NCBI RefSeq assembly: GCF_042675745.1
Contig: NZ_JBHTJM010000010.1
Span: 186,001-250,000, forward strand
Direction: 5' to 3'
DNA from: Pseudofulvibacter geojedonensis
GTDB lineage: Bacteria > Bacteroidota > Bacteroidia > Flavobacteriales > Flavobacteriaceae
DNA length: 64,000 bases
Shown piece after piece: positions 35,138 through 43,054 of the stretch. Both the position numbers and the translations under genes were made by a program. The notes below the pieces were generated by a model. That model ran no database searches, was not told the DNA's origin, and saw only the letters and a list, made by a program, of their open reading frames with translations. Within the stretch, counting starts at the first letter, position 1; the number at the start of each line of letters is the position of its first letter.

Positions 35138-35557
35138 ATGTTACAGCCAAAAAGAACAAAGTATCGTAAAGTACAGAAGGGCCGTATGAAGGGTAACTCT
35201 AATAGAGGTCACCAACTTTCTAATGGAATGTTTGGTATCAAATCATTAGATGCATCATTTATTACTGCTCGTCAAATAGAAGCTGCACGTATTGCTGCTA
35301 CTCGTTATATGAAAAGGGAAGGTCAGTTATGGATTAAAATTTTTCCAGACAAGCCAATTACAAAAAAGCCTCTTGAAGTACGTATGGGTAAAGGTAAAGG
35401 TGGAGTTGAGTATTGGGCAGCTGTTGTAAAGCCAGGTAAAATTTTGTTTGAAATTGGGGGAGTACCTCAAGAGGTTGCTAGAGAAGCATTGCGTTTAGCA
35501 GCACAAAAGTTACCGGTTAAAACTAAGTATGTAATAGCTAGAGATTACGAAGCGTAA
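35138..35557 (+). CDS. rplP: 50S ribosomal protein L16
   Basis: A 139-residue protein at the A-site and central protuberance. MLQPKRTKYRKVQKGRMKG, IKIFPDKPITKKPLEVRMGK and GKGKGGVEYWAAVVKPGKI are diagnostic. Normal length and position between rpsC and rpmC. Confidence 0.98.
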   Translation: MLQPKRTKYRKVQKGRMKGNSNRGHQLSNGMFGIKSLDASFITARQIEAARIAATRYMKREGQLWIKIFPDKPITKKPLEVRMGKGKGGVEYWAAVVKPGKILFEIGGVPQEVAREALRLAAQKLPVKTKYVIARDYEA

Positions 35558-35580
35558 TTTAAATTTATTAAAGATTTATT

Positions 35581-35769
35581 ATGAAACAATCAGAAATAAA
35601 AGATCTGTCTACAGCTGATTTACAAGATAAGCTTGTTGAGCTTAGAAAGAGTTATGCTGAATTACAAATGGCACACGCTATCCAGCCTTTGGATAATCCG
35701 TTACAATTGCGTACGTCAAGAAGAACTATAGCTAGGGTTTCAACAGAGCTAACAAAAAGAGAATTATAA
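35581..35769 (+). CDS. rpmC: 50S ribosomal protein L29
   Basis: A 62-residue two-helix protein near the tunnel exit. KDLSTADLQDKLVELRKSY and PLQLRTSRRTIARVSTEL are typical. It is placed between rplP and rpsQ, 15 bases before the latter. Confidence 0.96.
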   Translation: MKQSEIKDLSTADLQDKLVELRKSYAELQMAHAIQPLDNPLQLRTSRRTIARVSTELTKREL

Positions 35770-35784
35770 TAATTCTGCTGAAAG

Positions 35785-36042
35785 ATGGAAAAAAGAAACT
35801 TAAGAAAAGAAAGAATAGGGGTTGTTACTAGTAACAAAATGATGAAATCAATAGTGGTTTCTGAGGTGAAAAAAGTAAAGCACCCTATGTACGGTAAGTT
35901 CGTTTTAAAAACGAAGAAGTACGTTGCTCACGATGAGCAAAACGATTGTAATATTGGAGATACTGTAAAGATCATGGAAACAAGACCTTTAAGTAAATCT
36001 AAATGTTGGAGATTAGTAGAAATAATTGAAAGAGCGAAATAA
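35785..36042 (+). CDS. rpsQ: 30S ribosomal protein S17
   Basis: An 85-residue OB-fold primary binder of 16S rRNA. RKERIGVVTSNKMMKSIVV and GDTVKIMETRPLSKSKCWR mark the family. Only 2 bases separate it from rplN. Confidence 0.97.
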   Translation: MEKRNLRKERIGVVTSNKMMKSIVVSEVKKVKHPMYGKFVLKTKKYVAHDEQNDCNIGDTVKIMETRPLSKSKCWRLVEIIERAK

Positions 36043-36044
36043 TT

Positions 36045-36413
36045 ATGTTACAACAAGAATCAAGACTTAGAGTTGCAGATAATACAGGAGCAAAGGAAGT
36101 TTTAACTATCCGTGTTCTTGGTGGAACTAAAAGAAGGTATGCTTCAGTAGGAGATAAAATTGTTGTTACAGTTAAAGACGTAACACCTAACGGTTCAGTT
36201 AAAAAAGGACAAGTTTCTACAGCTGTAGTGGTAAGAACTAAAAAGGAAATAAGAAGACCAGATGGTTCTTATATCCGTTTTGATGATAATGCATGTGTAT
36301 TATTAAACCCTACAGGTGAGATGAGAGGAACTCGTGTTTTCGGACCAGTTGCAAGAGAACTTCGTGATAAGCAATTTATGAAAATTGTATCATTAGCGCC
36401 AGAGGTGCTTTAA
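36045..36413 (+). CDS. rplN: 50S ribosomal protein L14
   Basis: A 122-residue beta-barrel protein at the subunit interface. MLQQESRLRVADNTGAKEV and IRRPDGSYIRFDDNACVLLN are conserved signatures. Usual bacterial length. Confidence 0.98.
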   Translation: MLQQESRLRVADNTGAKEVLTIRVLGGTKRRYASVGDKIVVTVKDVTPNGSVKKGQVSTAVVVRTKKEIRRPDGSYIRFDDNACVLLNPTGEMRGTRVFGPVARELRDKQFMKIVSLAPEVL

Positions 36414-36427
36414 TACATCCAGAAAAG

Positions 36428-36739
36428 ATGACAAAATTAAAGATTAAAACAGGAGATACGGTTAGAGTTATTGCTGGTGAGCATAAAGGATCTGAAGGTA
36501 AGGTTACCAAGATTTTTCATGCCAAAAACAGAGCAATAGTAGAAGAAGTTAACATGGTTTCTAAGCATGTTAAGCCAAGCGCTCAAAACCCTCAAGGTGG
36601 TATTGTAAAAAAAGAAGCTTCTATTCATGTTTCTAACTTATCGTTGTTGACTTCTAAAGGAGAAACAACAAGAGTTGGTTACAAGATGGAAGGTGATAAG
36701 AAAGTAAGATTTTCTAAAAAATCTAATGAAGTAATTTAG
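36428..36739 (+). CDS. rplX: 50S ribosomal protein L24
   Basis: A 103-residue assembly-initiator protein with an N-terminal KOW motif (KTGDTVRVIAGEHKGSEGKV) and the NPQGGIVKKEASIHVSN segment. Its stop lies 2 bases before the rplE start. Confidence 0.97.
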   Translation: MTKLKIKTGDTVRVIAGEHKGSEGKVTKIFHAKNRAIVEEVNMVSKHVKPSAQNPQGGIVKKEASIHVSNLSLLTSKGETTRVGYKMEGDKKVRFSKKSNEVI

Positions 36740-36741
36740 TT

Positions 36742-37293
36742 ATGACTTACGTACCAAGATTAAAACAAGAGTATAAGGACAGAATTGTTGCTGCTCTTAC
36801 AGAAGAATACAGTTATAAAAATGTAATGCAAGTTCCTAAATTAGAGAAGATTGTTCTTTCTCGTGGTGTAGGTGCTGCTGTTGCAGATAAGAAACAGATA
36901 GATCATGCTATTGACGAGTTAACTAAAATTACTGGTCAGCAAGCAATAGCTACTATTTCTAAGAAAGATGTTGCTTCTTTCAAATTGCGTAAAGGGATGC
37001 CAATTGGAGCTAAAGTTACGTTAAGAGGAGAAAGAATGTATGAGTTTTTAGATCGTTTAATTACTGCTTCTTTACCACGTGTTAGAGATTTTCAAGGAAT
37101 CAAGGCAAATGGTTTTGACGGAAGAGGTAATTACAACTTAGGAATTACAGAGCAAATTATTTTCCCAGAAATTAACATCGATAAGGTGAATAAGATTTCG
37201 GGTATGGATATTACTTTTGTAACTTCTGCTGATACAGATAAAGAAGCAAAGTCATTATTAACAGAATTAGGTTTACCTTTTAAAAAGAACTAA
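36742..37293 (+). CDS. rplE: 50S ribosomal protein L5
   Basis: A 183-residue 5S rRNA-binding protein of the central protuberance. YKNVMQVPKLEKIVLSRGVG, FKLRKGMPIGAKVTLRG and GRGNYNLGITEQIIFPEI are all family signatures. Confidence 0.98.
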   Translation: MTYVPRLKQEYKDRIVAALTEEYSYKNVMQVPKLEKIVLSRGVGAAVADKKQIDHAIDELTKITGQQAIATISKKDVASFKLRKGMPIGAKVTLRGERMYEFLDRLITASLPRVRDFQGIKANGFDGRGNYNLGITEQIIFPEINIDKVNKISGMDITFVTSADTDKEAKSLLTELGLPFKKN

Positions 37294-37296
37294 GAC

Positions 37297-37566
37297 ATGG
37301 CAAAAGAATCAATGAAAGCCCGTGAGGTGAAGAGACAAAAATTGGTTGCAAAGTATGCTGCAAAAAGAAAAGCTTTAAAAGAAGCTGGAGATTATGAAGC
37401 ATTACAAAAGTTACCTAAAAACGCTTCGCCAGTACGTTTACATAACAGATGTAAATTAACAGGTAGACCAAAAGGTTATATGCGTCAGTTCGGAATTTCT
37501 CGTGTTACATTCAGAGAAATGGCTAACCAAGGATTAATTCCTGGTGTTAAAAAGGCAAGCTGGTAA
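37297..37566 (+). CDS. rpsN: 30S ribosomal protein S14, zinc-free long form
   Basis: An 89-residue S14 of the long type. The region NRCKLTGRPKGYMRQFGISRV matches the form with a single Cys and no CxxC pairs, so no zinc is bound. It follows rplE by 3 bases and precedes a structured 74-base gap before rpsH. Confidence 0.97.
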   Translation: MAKESMKAREVKRQKLVAKYAAKRKALKEAGDYEALQKLPKNASPVRLHNRCKLTGRPKGYMRQFGISRVTFREMANQGLIPGVKKASW

Positions 37567-37589
37567 TAAAAAGTATTTAATTGGTTTCA

Positions 37590-37620
37590 GGTTTCCCCTG
37601 AAGAGTTCAGGGGGAAAACC
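37590..37620 (+). promoter_or_regulatory. Hairpin in the rpsN-rpsH gap
   Basis: Arms 37590-37602 (GGTTTCCCCTGAA) and 37606-37620 (TTCAGGGGGAAAACC) pair over 13 bp with two single-base bulges and a GAG loop. No T-run follows, so it is not a simple terminator. It lies 20 bases before S8, which is a translational repressor in enterobacteria. A leader role is inferred. Confidence 0.45.
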
Positions 37621-37640
37621 AAAACCGCAAATTTATATAG

Positions 37641-38036
37641 ATGTATACAGATCCTATATCAGATTATTTGACAAGAGTTAGAAATGCTGTAAGAGCTAAC
37701 CATAAAGTGGTTGAGATTCCAGCTTCTAATTTGAAAAAAGAAATAACTAAGATCTTATTTGATCAAGGTTATATATTAAGTTACAAATTCGAAGATTCGA
37801 AAGTACAAGGAACTATTAAAATAGCTTTAAAGTACGGAGAGAATAAAGAGTCTGTAATTAAAAAAATCCAAAGAGTTAGTAAGCCAGGTTTACGTAAGTA
37901 TGCGGGTTCTACTGAATTACCAAGAATTTTAAATGGCTTAGGTATTGCTATAGTTTCAACTTCTAAAGGAGTTATGACTGATAAGCAAGCACGTCAAGAG
38001 AATGTTGGTGGAGAAGTTCTTTGTTTCGTTTACTAA
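37641..38036 (+). CDS. rpsH: 30S ribosomal protein S8
   Basis: A 131-residue 16S rRNA-binding protein of the central domain. DPISDYLTRVRNAVRANHK at the start and the C-terminal GIAIVSTSKGVMTDKQARQ are conserved. In enterobacteria S8 represses the spc operon; here the upstream hairpin at 37590 is a possible target. Confidence 0.98.
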   Translation: MYTDPISDYLTRVRNAVRANHKVVEIPASNLKKEITKILFDQGYILSYKFEDSKVQGTIKIALKYGENKESVIKKIQRVSKPGLRKYAGSTELPRILNGLGIAIVSTSKGVMTDKQARQENVGGEVLCFVY

Positions 38037-38055
38037 TTTTTAAAAGGAAAAAGAA

Positions 38056-38598
38056 ATGTCAAGAATCGGTAAAAGTCCAATCACAATTCCAGCAGGAGTT
38101 ACAGTTGATGTAAAAGACGAACAAGTAACAGTAAAAGGAAAGTTAGGAGAATTAACTCAAGACGTTCAAGATATTACTGTAAAAATAGAAGATGGTGTTA
38201 TAACATTAGAGCGTCCCTCTGATGCTAAACAGCATAGAGCTAAGCATGGTTTATACAGAGCTTTAATTAATAATATGATTGAAGGTGTGTCTAAAGGATT
38301 TACTAAAGAATTAGAACTAGTTGGTGTTGGTTACAGAGCAAGTAATCAAGGTAACAAATTAGATTTAGCTTTAGGTTTTTCTCATAACATAGTAATGGAT
38401 ATTGCTCCTGAAGTTAAAGTAGAAACTGTTTCAGAAAAGGGTAAAAATCCAATCGTAAAATTAACTTCTCACGATAAGCAATTAGTAGGTCAGGTAGCGG
38501 CTAAAATCCGTTCTTACCGTAAGCCAGAGCCATATAAAGGTAAAGGTGTTAAGTTTGTAGGTGAAGTTATTAGAAGAAAAGCTGGTAAGTCGGCTTAA
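38056..38598 (+). CDS. rplF: 50S ribosomal protein L6
   Basis: A 180-residue two-domain protein near the factor-binding site. MSRIGKSPITIPAGV and the C-terminal RSYRKPEPYKGKGVKFVGE are diagnostic. It is followed by a 115-base gap with a strong hairpin before rplR. Confidence 0.98.
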   Translation: MSRIGKSPITIPAGVTVDVKDEQVTVKGKLGELTQDVQDITVKIEDGVITLERPSDAKQHRAKHGLYRALINNMIEGVSKGFTKELELVGVGYRASNQGNKLDLALGFSHNIVMDIAPEVKVETVSEKGKNPIVKLTSHDKQLVGQVAAKIRSYRKPEPYKGKGVKFVGEVIRRKAGKSA

Positions 38599-38603
38599 TA
38601 TTT

Positions 38604-38671
38604 TAAGTTTGTAGTTTGGGAAACAAAAAGGATTATTTTTTCCGTTAAATTTTATAATACTTTTTGTTTTC
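38604..38671 (+). promoter_or_regulatory. -7 box and long hairpin upstream of rplR
   Basis: An exact TAnnTTTG (TAAGTTTG, 38604-38611) is followed eight bases later by a stem of about 18 bp: arm 38619-38636 (GGAAACAAAAAGGATTAT) with arm 38654-38671, one mismatch and one G-U. An internal promoter with a structured leader for rplR-rpsE onward is possible. No -33 box is visible. Confidence 0.4.
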
Positions 38672-38713
38672 TAAATTCCATCTTACTATTAATAAATAGT
38701 TAAAAATTAACAA

Positions 38714-39070
38714 ATGAAATTATCAAAAAACGATAGAAGAGCGCGTATTCATAACAGAATCAGAAAGACAGTTTCTGGTACTGCTGTAAGACCACGTTTA
38801 GCTGTTTTTAGAAGTAATAAAGAAATCTATGCTCAGGTTATAGATGATGTTGCTGGTAAGACATTAGCTGCAGCTTCTTCTAGAGATAAAGAAATTAGTT
38901 CTCAGTCAGGTACAAAATCTGAAATAGCGACTATGGTTGGTAAAGCCATTGCAGAGAAGGCTGCTAAAGCAGGTGTAGATATTGTCTCTTTTGATAGAGG
39001 TGGTAACTTATACCATGGTAGAGTAAAGTCATTAGCTGAAGGAGCTAGAGAAGGTGGATTAAAATTCTAA
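38714..39070 (+). CDS. rplR: 50S ribosomal protein L18
   Basis: A 118-residue 5S rRNA-binding protein. RIRKTVSGTAVRPRLAVFRS and the C-terminal YHGRVKSLAEGAREGGLKF are typical. Start chosen at the ATG 42 bases after the upstream hairpin. Confidence 0.98.
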   Translation: MKLSKNDRRARIHNRIRKTVSGTAVRPRLAVFRSNKEIYAQVIDDVAGKTLAAASSRDKEISSQSGTKSEIATMVGKAIAEKAAKAGVDIVSFDRGGNLYHGRVKSLAEGAREGGLKF

Positions 39071-39076
39071 GAAATT

Positions 39077-39601
39077 ATGTATCAGAAATACAAAAACGCA
39101 GAACTAGTAAAACCAACAGGATTAGAATTAAAAGATCGTTTAGTTGGTGTACAGCGTGTAACTAAAGTAACAAAAGGGGGTAGAGCCTTCGGTTTTTCTG
39201 CTATTGTAGTAGTAGGAGATGAGAATGGTGTTGTTGGTCACGGTTTAGGTAAGTCTAAAGATGTTGCCAGTGCTATCGCTAAAGCTATAGAAGACGCTAA
39301 GAAAAATTTAGTACGTATTCCTTTACGTAAAGGTACGTTACCACACCCTCAAAAAGGGAAGTTTGGTGGTGCAAGAGTAAACATTATGCCTGCAGCTCCT
39401 GGTACAGGAGTAATATCTGGTGGTGCTATGCGTCACGTATTAGAAGCAGTTGGAGTTCATGATGTATTATCTAAGTCTCAAGGTTCTTCTAACCCTCATA
39501 ATGTTGTTAAGGCAACTTTTGATGCGTTATTACAATTAAGAGGAGCAGATACTATTGCTAAGCAGCGTGGTATTACTTTAGAGAAATTGTTTAAAGGATA
39601 A
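39077..39601 (+). CDS. rpsE: 30S ribosomal protein S5
   Basis: A 174-residue decoding-fidelity protein at the mRNA entrance. It has the double-stranded RNA-binding fold segment RVTKVTKGGRAFGFSAIVV and the loop ARVNIMPAAPGTGVISGGAM. Follows rplR by 6 bases. Confidence 0.98.
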   Translation: MYQKYKNAELVKPTGLELKDRLVGVQRVTKVTKGGRAFGFSAIVVVGDENGVVGHGLGKSKDVASAIAKAIEDAKKNLVRIPLRKGTLPHPQKGKFGGARVNIMPAAPGTGVISGGAMRHVLEAVGVHDVLSKSQGSSNPHNVVKATFDALLQLRGADTIAKQRGITLEKLFKG

Positions 39602-39612
39602 ACCTAGGAAAG

Positions 39613-39792
39613 ATGGCAAAGATCAAAGTAACAAAAACAAGAAGTGCAATTAACAGACCAGCAAGACAAAAAGCTACATTAATAGCTTTAGGTTTAAAGA
39701 AGATTGGTCAAACAGTTGAGCACGATGCTACACCAAATATCCTTGGTATGGTAAATAAAGTTAAACATTTAGTTTCTGTACAAGAAGCTTAA
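39613..39792 (+). CDS. rpmD: 50S ribosomal protein L30
   Basis: A 59-residue protein translated from the ATG at 39613-39615 to the TAA at 39790-39792. MAKIKVTKTRSAINRPARQK, the L30 core LIALGLKKIGQTVEHDATP and NILGMVNKVKHLV identify it. It fills the 207-base space between rpsE and rplO, the expected spc operon position. Confidence 0.96.
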   Translation: MAKIKVTKTRSAINRPARQKATLIALGLKKIGQTVEHDATPNILGMVNKVKHLVSVQEA

Positions 39793-39808
39793 TATAAATC
39801 TTATAGCG

Positions 39809-40261
39809 ATGAGTTTAAGTAATTTAAAACCAGCTTCAGGTTCAGTACATAATAATTCTAAGAGAGTTGGTAGAGGCCAAGGATCAGGAAAAGGTGGTAC
39901 TGCTACAAGAGGTCATAAAGGGGCTAAGTCTAGATCTGGATATTCGAGAAAGATCGGTTTTGAAGGAGGTCAAATGCCTTTACAAAGACGTGTGCCTAAG
40001 TTCGGTTTCACAAACATTAACCGTAAAGAGTATGCAGGTGTAAATCTTGATACTTTACAAGGGTTAGTTGATACCGGAGTAATTACTGATACTGTAGATT
40101 TAGAAACGTTAGTAGCTAACAGAGTTGTTGGTAAAAACGATTTAGTTAAAATCTTAGGTAGAGGAGAATTAAAAGCAAGTTTAAAAATATCTGTTCATAA
40201 GTTTACTGCTACTGCAAAAGCTGCTATTGAGGCTGCTGGTGGTGAAGCTGTAACTTTATAA
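39809..40261 (+). CDS. rplO: 50S ribosomal protein L15
   Basis: A 150-residue late-assembly protein. Its Gly/Arg-rich N-terminal extension (KRVGRGQGSGKGGTATRGHK) and FEGGQMPLQRRVPKFGF are hallmarks. It is followed 9 bases later by secY, as in most bacteria. Confidence 0.98.
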   Translation: MSLSNLKPASGSVHNNSKRVGRGQGSGKGGTATRGHKGAKSRSGYSRKIGFEGGQMPLQRRVPKFGFTNINRKEYAGVNLDTLQGLVDTGVITDTVDLETLVANRVVGKNDLVKILGRGELKASLKISVHKFTATAKAAIEAAGGEAVTL

Positions 40262-40270
40262 ACTTATTTT

Positions 40271-41641
40271 ATGAAAAAAATAATAGAATCAATAAAAAGT
40301 GTTTGGCAAATAACAGAGTTAAAAGAGAAAATTCTTTTAACTCTAAGTTTGTTGTTGGTGTACAGATTTGGTGCACAAATTGTATTACCTGGAATTGACG
40401 TAAGTGAATTAGGCAAACTTGGCGAAACTTTTGGTGGAGGAGGTTTTTTAGGAATATTAAATGCCTTTACCGGAGGAGCCTTATCTAAAGCATCAGTATT
40501 TGCTTTAGGTATTATGCCTTATATTTCTGCTTCTATTGTTGTGCAATTAATGCAAGTTGCAATTCCTTATTTGCAAAAATTACAAAAAGAAGGAGCGAGT
40601 GGTCAGAAAAAAATTACTCAAATAACAAGATGGTTAACTATCTTAATTTGTTTAGTTCAAGCACCATTCTATCTTACAGGTTTACAACAGTTAGGTGTTC
40701 CTGCATCTGCATTTGGTGAATTAGGAGCTCCAGACTTAATAGGTAACACTTTTATGACCCTAATTTGGGTGTTTATTTTAGTTGCCGGATGTATTTTTGC
40801 AATGTGGTTAGGTGAAAAAATTACTGATAAAGGGATAGGAAATGGTATCTCATTATTAATTATGGTAGGTATTATTGCTACCTTACCAAGTTCTTTTGTT
40901 CAAGAAGTTATGTCTAGATTTTCTGGAGAAGCTGGAACAGGAGGGTTAATGATGATTTTATTAGAGGTTGTTGTTTGGTTGGTAATTATATTATTGTCTA
41001 TTATGCTAATTATGGCTGTAAGACAAGTTCCTGTGCAGTACGCACGTCGTTCTGCTGTTGGAGGATATGAAGAAGGAGCTAGACAATTTTTACCTTTAAA
41101 ATTAAATGCTTCTGGAGTAATGCCAATCATTTTTGCTCAAGCAATTATGTTTGTGCCTGCTGCATTAGGTAATGCTTTTGGTGACGGTGAAGTAGCTCAG
41201 TTCTTAAAAACTGAGTTTGGGAACATGTTTGGTTTCTGGTATAATTTAGTATTTGCTTTATTAATTATTGTATTTACATATTTATACACTGCAATGATGC
41301 CTCAAAGCAATCCTAATAAAATGGCTGAAGATTTAAAACGTAGTAATGGTTTTATTCCGGGTATTAAACCTGGAACAGAAACAGCAGACTATCTAGATAA
41401 AATTATGTCTAATATAACCTTGCCAGGTTCTGTGTTTTTAGCGCTTATAGCAATATTACCTGCTTTTGCGTATAATTTAATGGGATTACAACAAGGATGG
41501 GCATTGTTTTACGGAGGTACTTCTTTATTAATTTTAGTAGGGGTAGCGATAGATACAATGCAACAAGTAAATGCTTATTTATTAAATAAACATTACGACG
41601 GTTTAATGCAATCAGGTAAAAATAGAAAAGCAGTAGCGTAA
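40271..41641 (+). CDS. secY: Protein translocase subunit SecY
   Basis: The 456-residue channel of the Sec translocon in the inner membrane, with ten hydrophobic segments. Signatures: YRFGAQIVLPGIDVSEL near the plug, GIMPYISASIVVQL in helix 2 and NPNKMAEDLKRSNGFIPGIKPG in the cytoplasmic loop. Neither adk nor map follows; infA comes next after a structured gap. Confidence 0.97.
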   Translation: MKKIIESIKSVWQITELKEKILLTLSLLLVYRFGAQIVLPGIDVSELGKLGETFGGGGFLGILNAFTGGALSKASVFALGIMPYISASIVVQLMQVAIPYLQKLQKEGASGQKKITQITRWLTILICLVQAPFYLTGLQQLGVPASAFGELGAPDLIGNTFMTLIWVFILVAGCIFAMWLGEKITDKGIGNGISLLIMVGIIATLPSSFVQEVMSRFSGEAGTGGLMMILLEVVVWLVIILLSIMLIMAVRQVPVQYARRSAVGGYEEGARQFLPLKLNASGVMPIIFAQAIMFVPAALGNAFGDGEVAQFLKTEFGNMFGFWYNLVFALLIIVFTYLYTAMMPQSNPNKMAEDLKRSNGFIPGIKPGTETADYLDKIMSNITLPGSVFLALIAILPAFAYNLMGLQQGWALFYGGTSLLILVGVAIDTMQQVNAYLLNKHYDGLMQSGKNRKAVA

Positions 41642-41650
41642 TTAGGCGCT

Positions 41651-41750
41651 AGTCGTTGGTTAATCTTGAAGTTAGGTTAAAATAGTTCCTTAAAATATTT
41701 TGGTACATAATTTGTAAACTAACGATTGATAACTAATAACTAATAACTAA
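41651..41750 (+). promoter_or_regulatory. Long-range stem and triple 7-base repeat upstream of infA
   Basis: AGTCGTTGGTT (41651-41661) pairs along all 11 bases (two G-U) with AACTAACGATT (41717-41727), closing a 55-base loop. Directly after come three perfect tandem copies of TAACTAA (41730-41750), ending 5 bases before the infA ATG. This could be a leader controlling IF-1. Its role is unknown. Confidence 0.4.
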
Positions 41751-41755
41751 ATAAA

Positions 41756-41971
41756 ATGGCAAAGCAACCAGCAATAGAACAAGACGGTAGTATTATAGAA
41801 GCATTATCTAATGCTATGTTTAGAGTAGAATTAGAGAATGGACATATAGTTACCGCTCATATCTCAGGTAAGATGCGTATGCATTATATAAAGCTATTAC
41901 CAGGAGATAAAGTAAAGCTAGAAATGAGTCCTTATGACTTGTCTAAAGCAAGAATAACATACAGGTACTAA
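41756..41971 (+). CDS. infA: Translation initiation factor IF-1
   Basis: A 71-residue OB-fold factor that binds the 30S A site during initiation. QDGSIIEALSNAMFRVELENG and the C-terminal PYDLSKARITYRY are the usual IF-1 pattern. The leader carries the triple TAACTAA repeat. Confidence 0.97.
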   Translation: MAKQPAIEQDGSIIEALSNAMFRVELENGHIVTAHISGKMRMHYIKLLPGDKVKLEMSPYDLSKARITYRY

Positions 41972-42008
41972 AATACTTGTGTTAAAATTATAAATATTCT
42001 AGCAATTT

Positions 42009-42079
42009 AATTACTTTTGCGCTCTCGTTTAAGTAATTAAGTTGCAACGAGTAAAAAATGTAAGTGATTTGCTTGCATT
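42009..42079 (+). promoter_or_regulatory. -7 box, inverted repeat and hairpin upstream of rpmJ
   Basis: An exact TAnnTTTG (TACTTTTG, 42012-42019) overlaps the left half of a perfect inverted repeat AATTACTT/AAGTAATT (42009-42016/42031-42038). A leader hairpin AATGTAAG/CTTGCATT follows (42057-42064/42072-42079). It may be an internal promoter for rpmJ-rpsM-rpsK. The -33 box is weak. Confidence 0.4.
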
Positions 42080-42099
42080 TAATATTAAATTTTTAACAG

Positions 42100-42216
42100 A
42101 TGAAAGTAAGAGCATCAGTAAAAAAAAGAAGTGCAGAGTGCAAAATCGTACGTCGTAAAGGAAGATTGTACGTTATTAATAAAAAGAATCCTAGATTTAA
42201 ACAAAGACAAGGGTAA
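42100..42216 (+). CDS. rpmJ: 50S ribosomal protein L36, zinc-free form
   Basis: A 38-residue protein from the ATG at 42100 to the TAA at 42214-42216. MKVRASVKKRSAECKIVRRK and the ending KQRQG are clear L36. Of the four zinc ligands of the C+ form (Cys11, Cys14, Cys27, His33) only Cys14 remains; the others are Ser, Asn and Phe, so zinc cannot be held in the usual way. Confidence 0.96.
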   Translation: MKVRASVKKRSAECKIVRRKGRLYVINKKNPRFKQRQG

Positions 42217-42218
42217 TT

Positions 42219-42593
42219 ATGGCAAGAATTGCAGGTGTTGATATCCCAAAACATAAAAGGGGTGTAATCGCATTGACATATATATTCGGTGTTGGGTCTA
42301 GCAGAGCTAAAGAAGTATTAGCTAATGCAGGAGTTGACGAGAATATCAAAGTGTCAGATTGGAACGATGAACAAATTGGTAAAATCCGTGAGCAGGTAGG
42401 TACATATACTATCGAAGGAGAATTACGTACTGAAATTCAATTAAACATTAAGCGTTTAATGGATATCGGATGTAACAGAGGAATCCGTCACAGAGCTGGT
42501 TTACCATTAAGAGGACAACGTACTAAGAACAACTCTAGAACAAGAAAAGGAAGAAGAAAAACAGTTGCTAACAAGAAAAAAGCAACTAAATAA
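42219..42593 (+). CDS. rpsM: 30S ribosomal protein S13
   Basis: A 124-residue 30S head protein contacting the P-site tRNA and the 50S bridge. MARIAGVDIPKHKRGVIAL, RLMDIGCNRGIRHRAGLPLR and RGQRTKNNSRTRKG are typical. It starts 2 bases after rpmJ. Confidence 0.98.
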   Translation: MARIAGVDIPKHKRGVIALTYIFGVGSSRAKEVLANAGVDENIKVSDWNDEQIGKIREQVGTYTIEGELRTEIQLNIKRLMDIGCNRGIRHRAGLPLRGQRTKNNSRTRKGRRKTVANKKKATK

Positions 42594-42602
42594 TAAGTAA
42601 TC

Positions 42603-42989
42603 ATGGCAAAAGCAAAAAGCACAAAAAAACGTAAAGTTGTAGTTGAGGCAATTGGTGAAGCACATGTTACTTCATCTTTCAACAACATCATTGTTTCGTT
42701 AACAAACAAAAAAGGTGATGTTATTTCTTGGTCATCAGCAGGTAAAATGGGCTTTAGAGGTTCTAAAAAGAACACACCTTATGCAGCTCAATTAGCAGCA
42801 GAAGATGCGTCTAAAGTAGCTCATGAAGCTGGTTTAAGAAAAGTAAAAGTTTATGTAAAAGGACCTGGTAACGGTAGAGAGTCTGCTATCAGATCTATCC
42901 ATAATTCAGGTATTGATGTTACAGAAATCATTGATGTAACTCCAATTCCTCACAATGGTTGTAGACCACCAAAAAGAAGAAGAGTATAA
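42603..42989 (+). CDS. rpsK: 30S ribosomal protein S11
   Basis: A 128-residue platform protein. TSSFNNIIVSLTNKKGDVISW, KGPGNGRESAIRSIHNSGI and the C-terminal PIPHNGCRPPKRRRV are conserved. A terminator-like hairpin follows the stop by 14 bases. Confidence 0.98.
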   Translation: MAKAKSTKKRKVVVEAIGEAHVTSSFNNIIVSLTNKKGDVISWSSAGKMGFRGSKKNTPYAAQLAAEDASKVAHEAGLRKVKVYVKGPGNGRESAIRSIHNSGIDVTEIIDVTPIPHNGCRPPKRRRV

Positions 42990-43003
42990 TTATACTACAA
43001 GTT

Positions 43004-43038
43004 ACAGAAGCACAGTAAAGCTGTGTTTCTGTTTTTTT
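43004..43038 (+). terminator. Terminator or attenuator between rpsK and rpsD
   Basis: A 12-bp stem: ACAGAAGCACAG (43004-43015) with CTGTGTTTCTGT (43021-43032), one G-U, loop TAAAG, followed by T7. It is a complete intrinsic terminator inside the ribosomal cluster, so rpsD-rpoA-rplQ is either read through conditionally or has its own promoter. TATATTTA at 43038-43045 is one mismatch from a -7 box. Confidence 0.75.
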
Positions 43039-43054
43039 ATATTTAATAATCATT

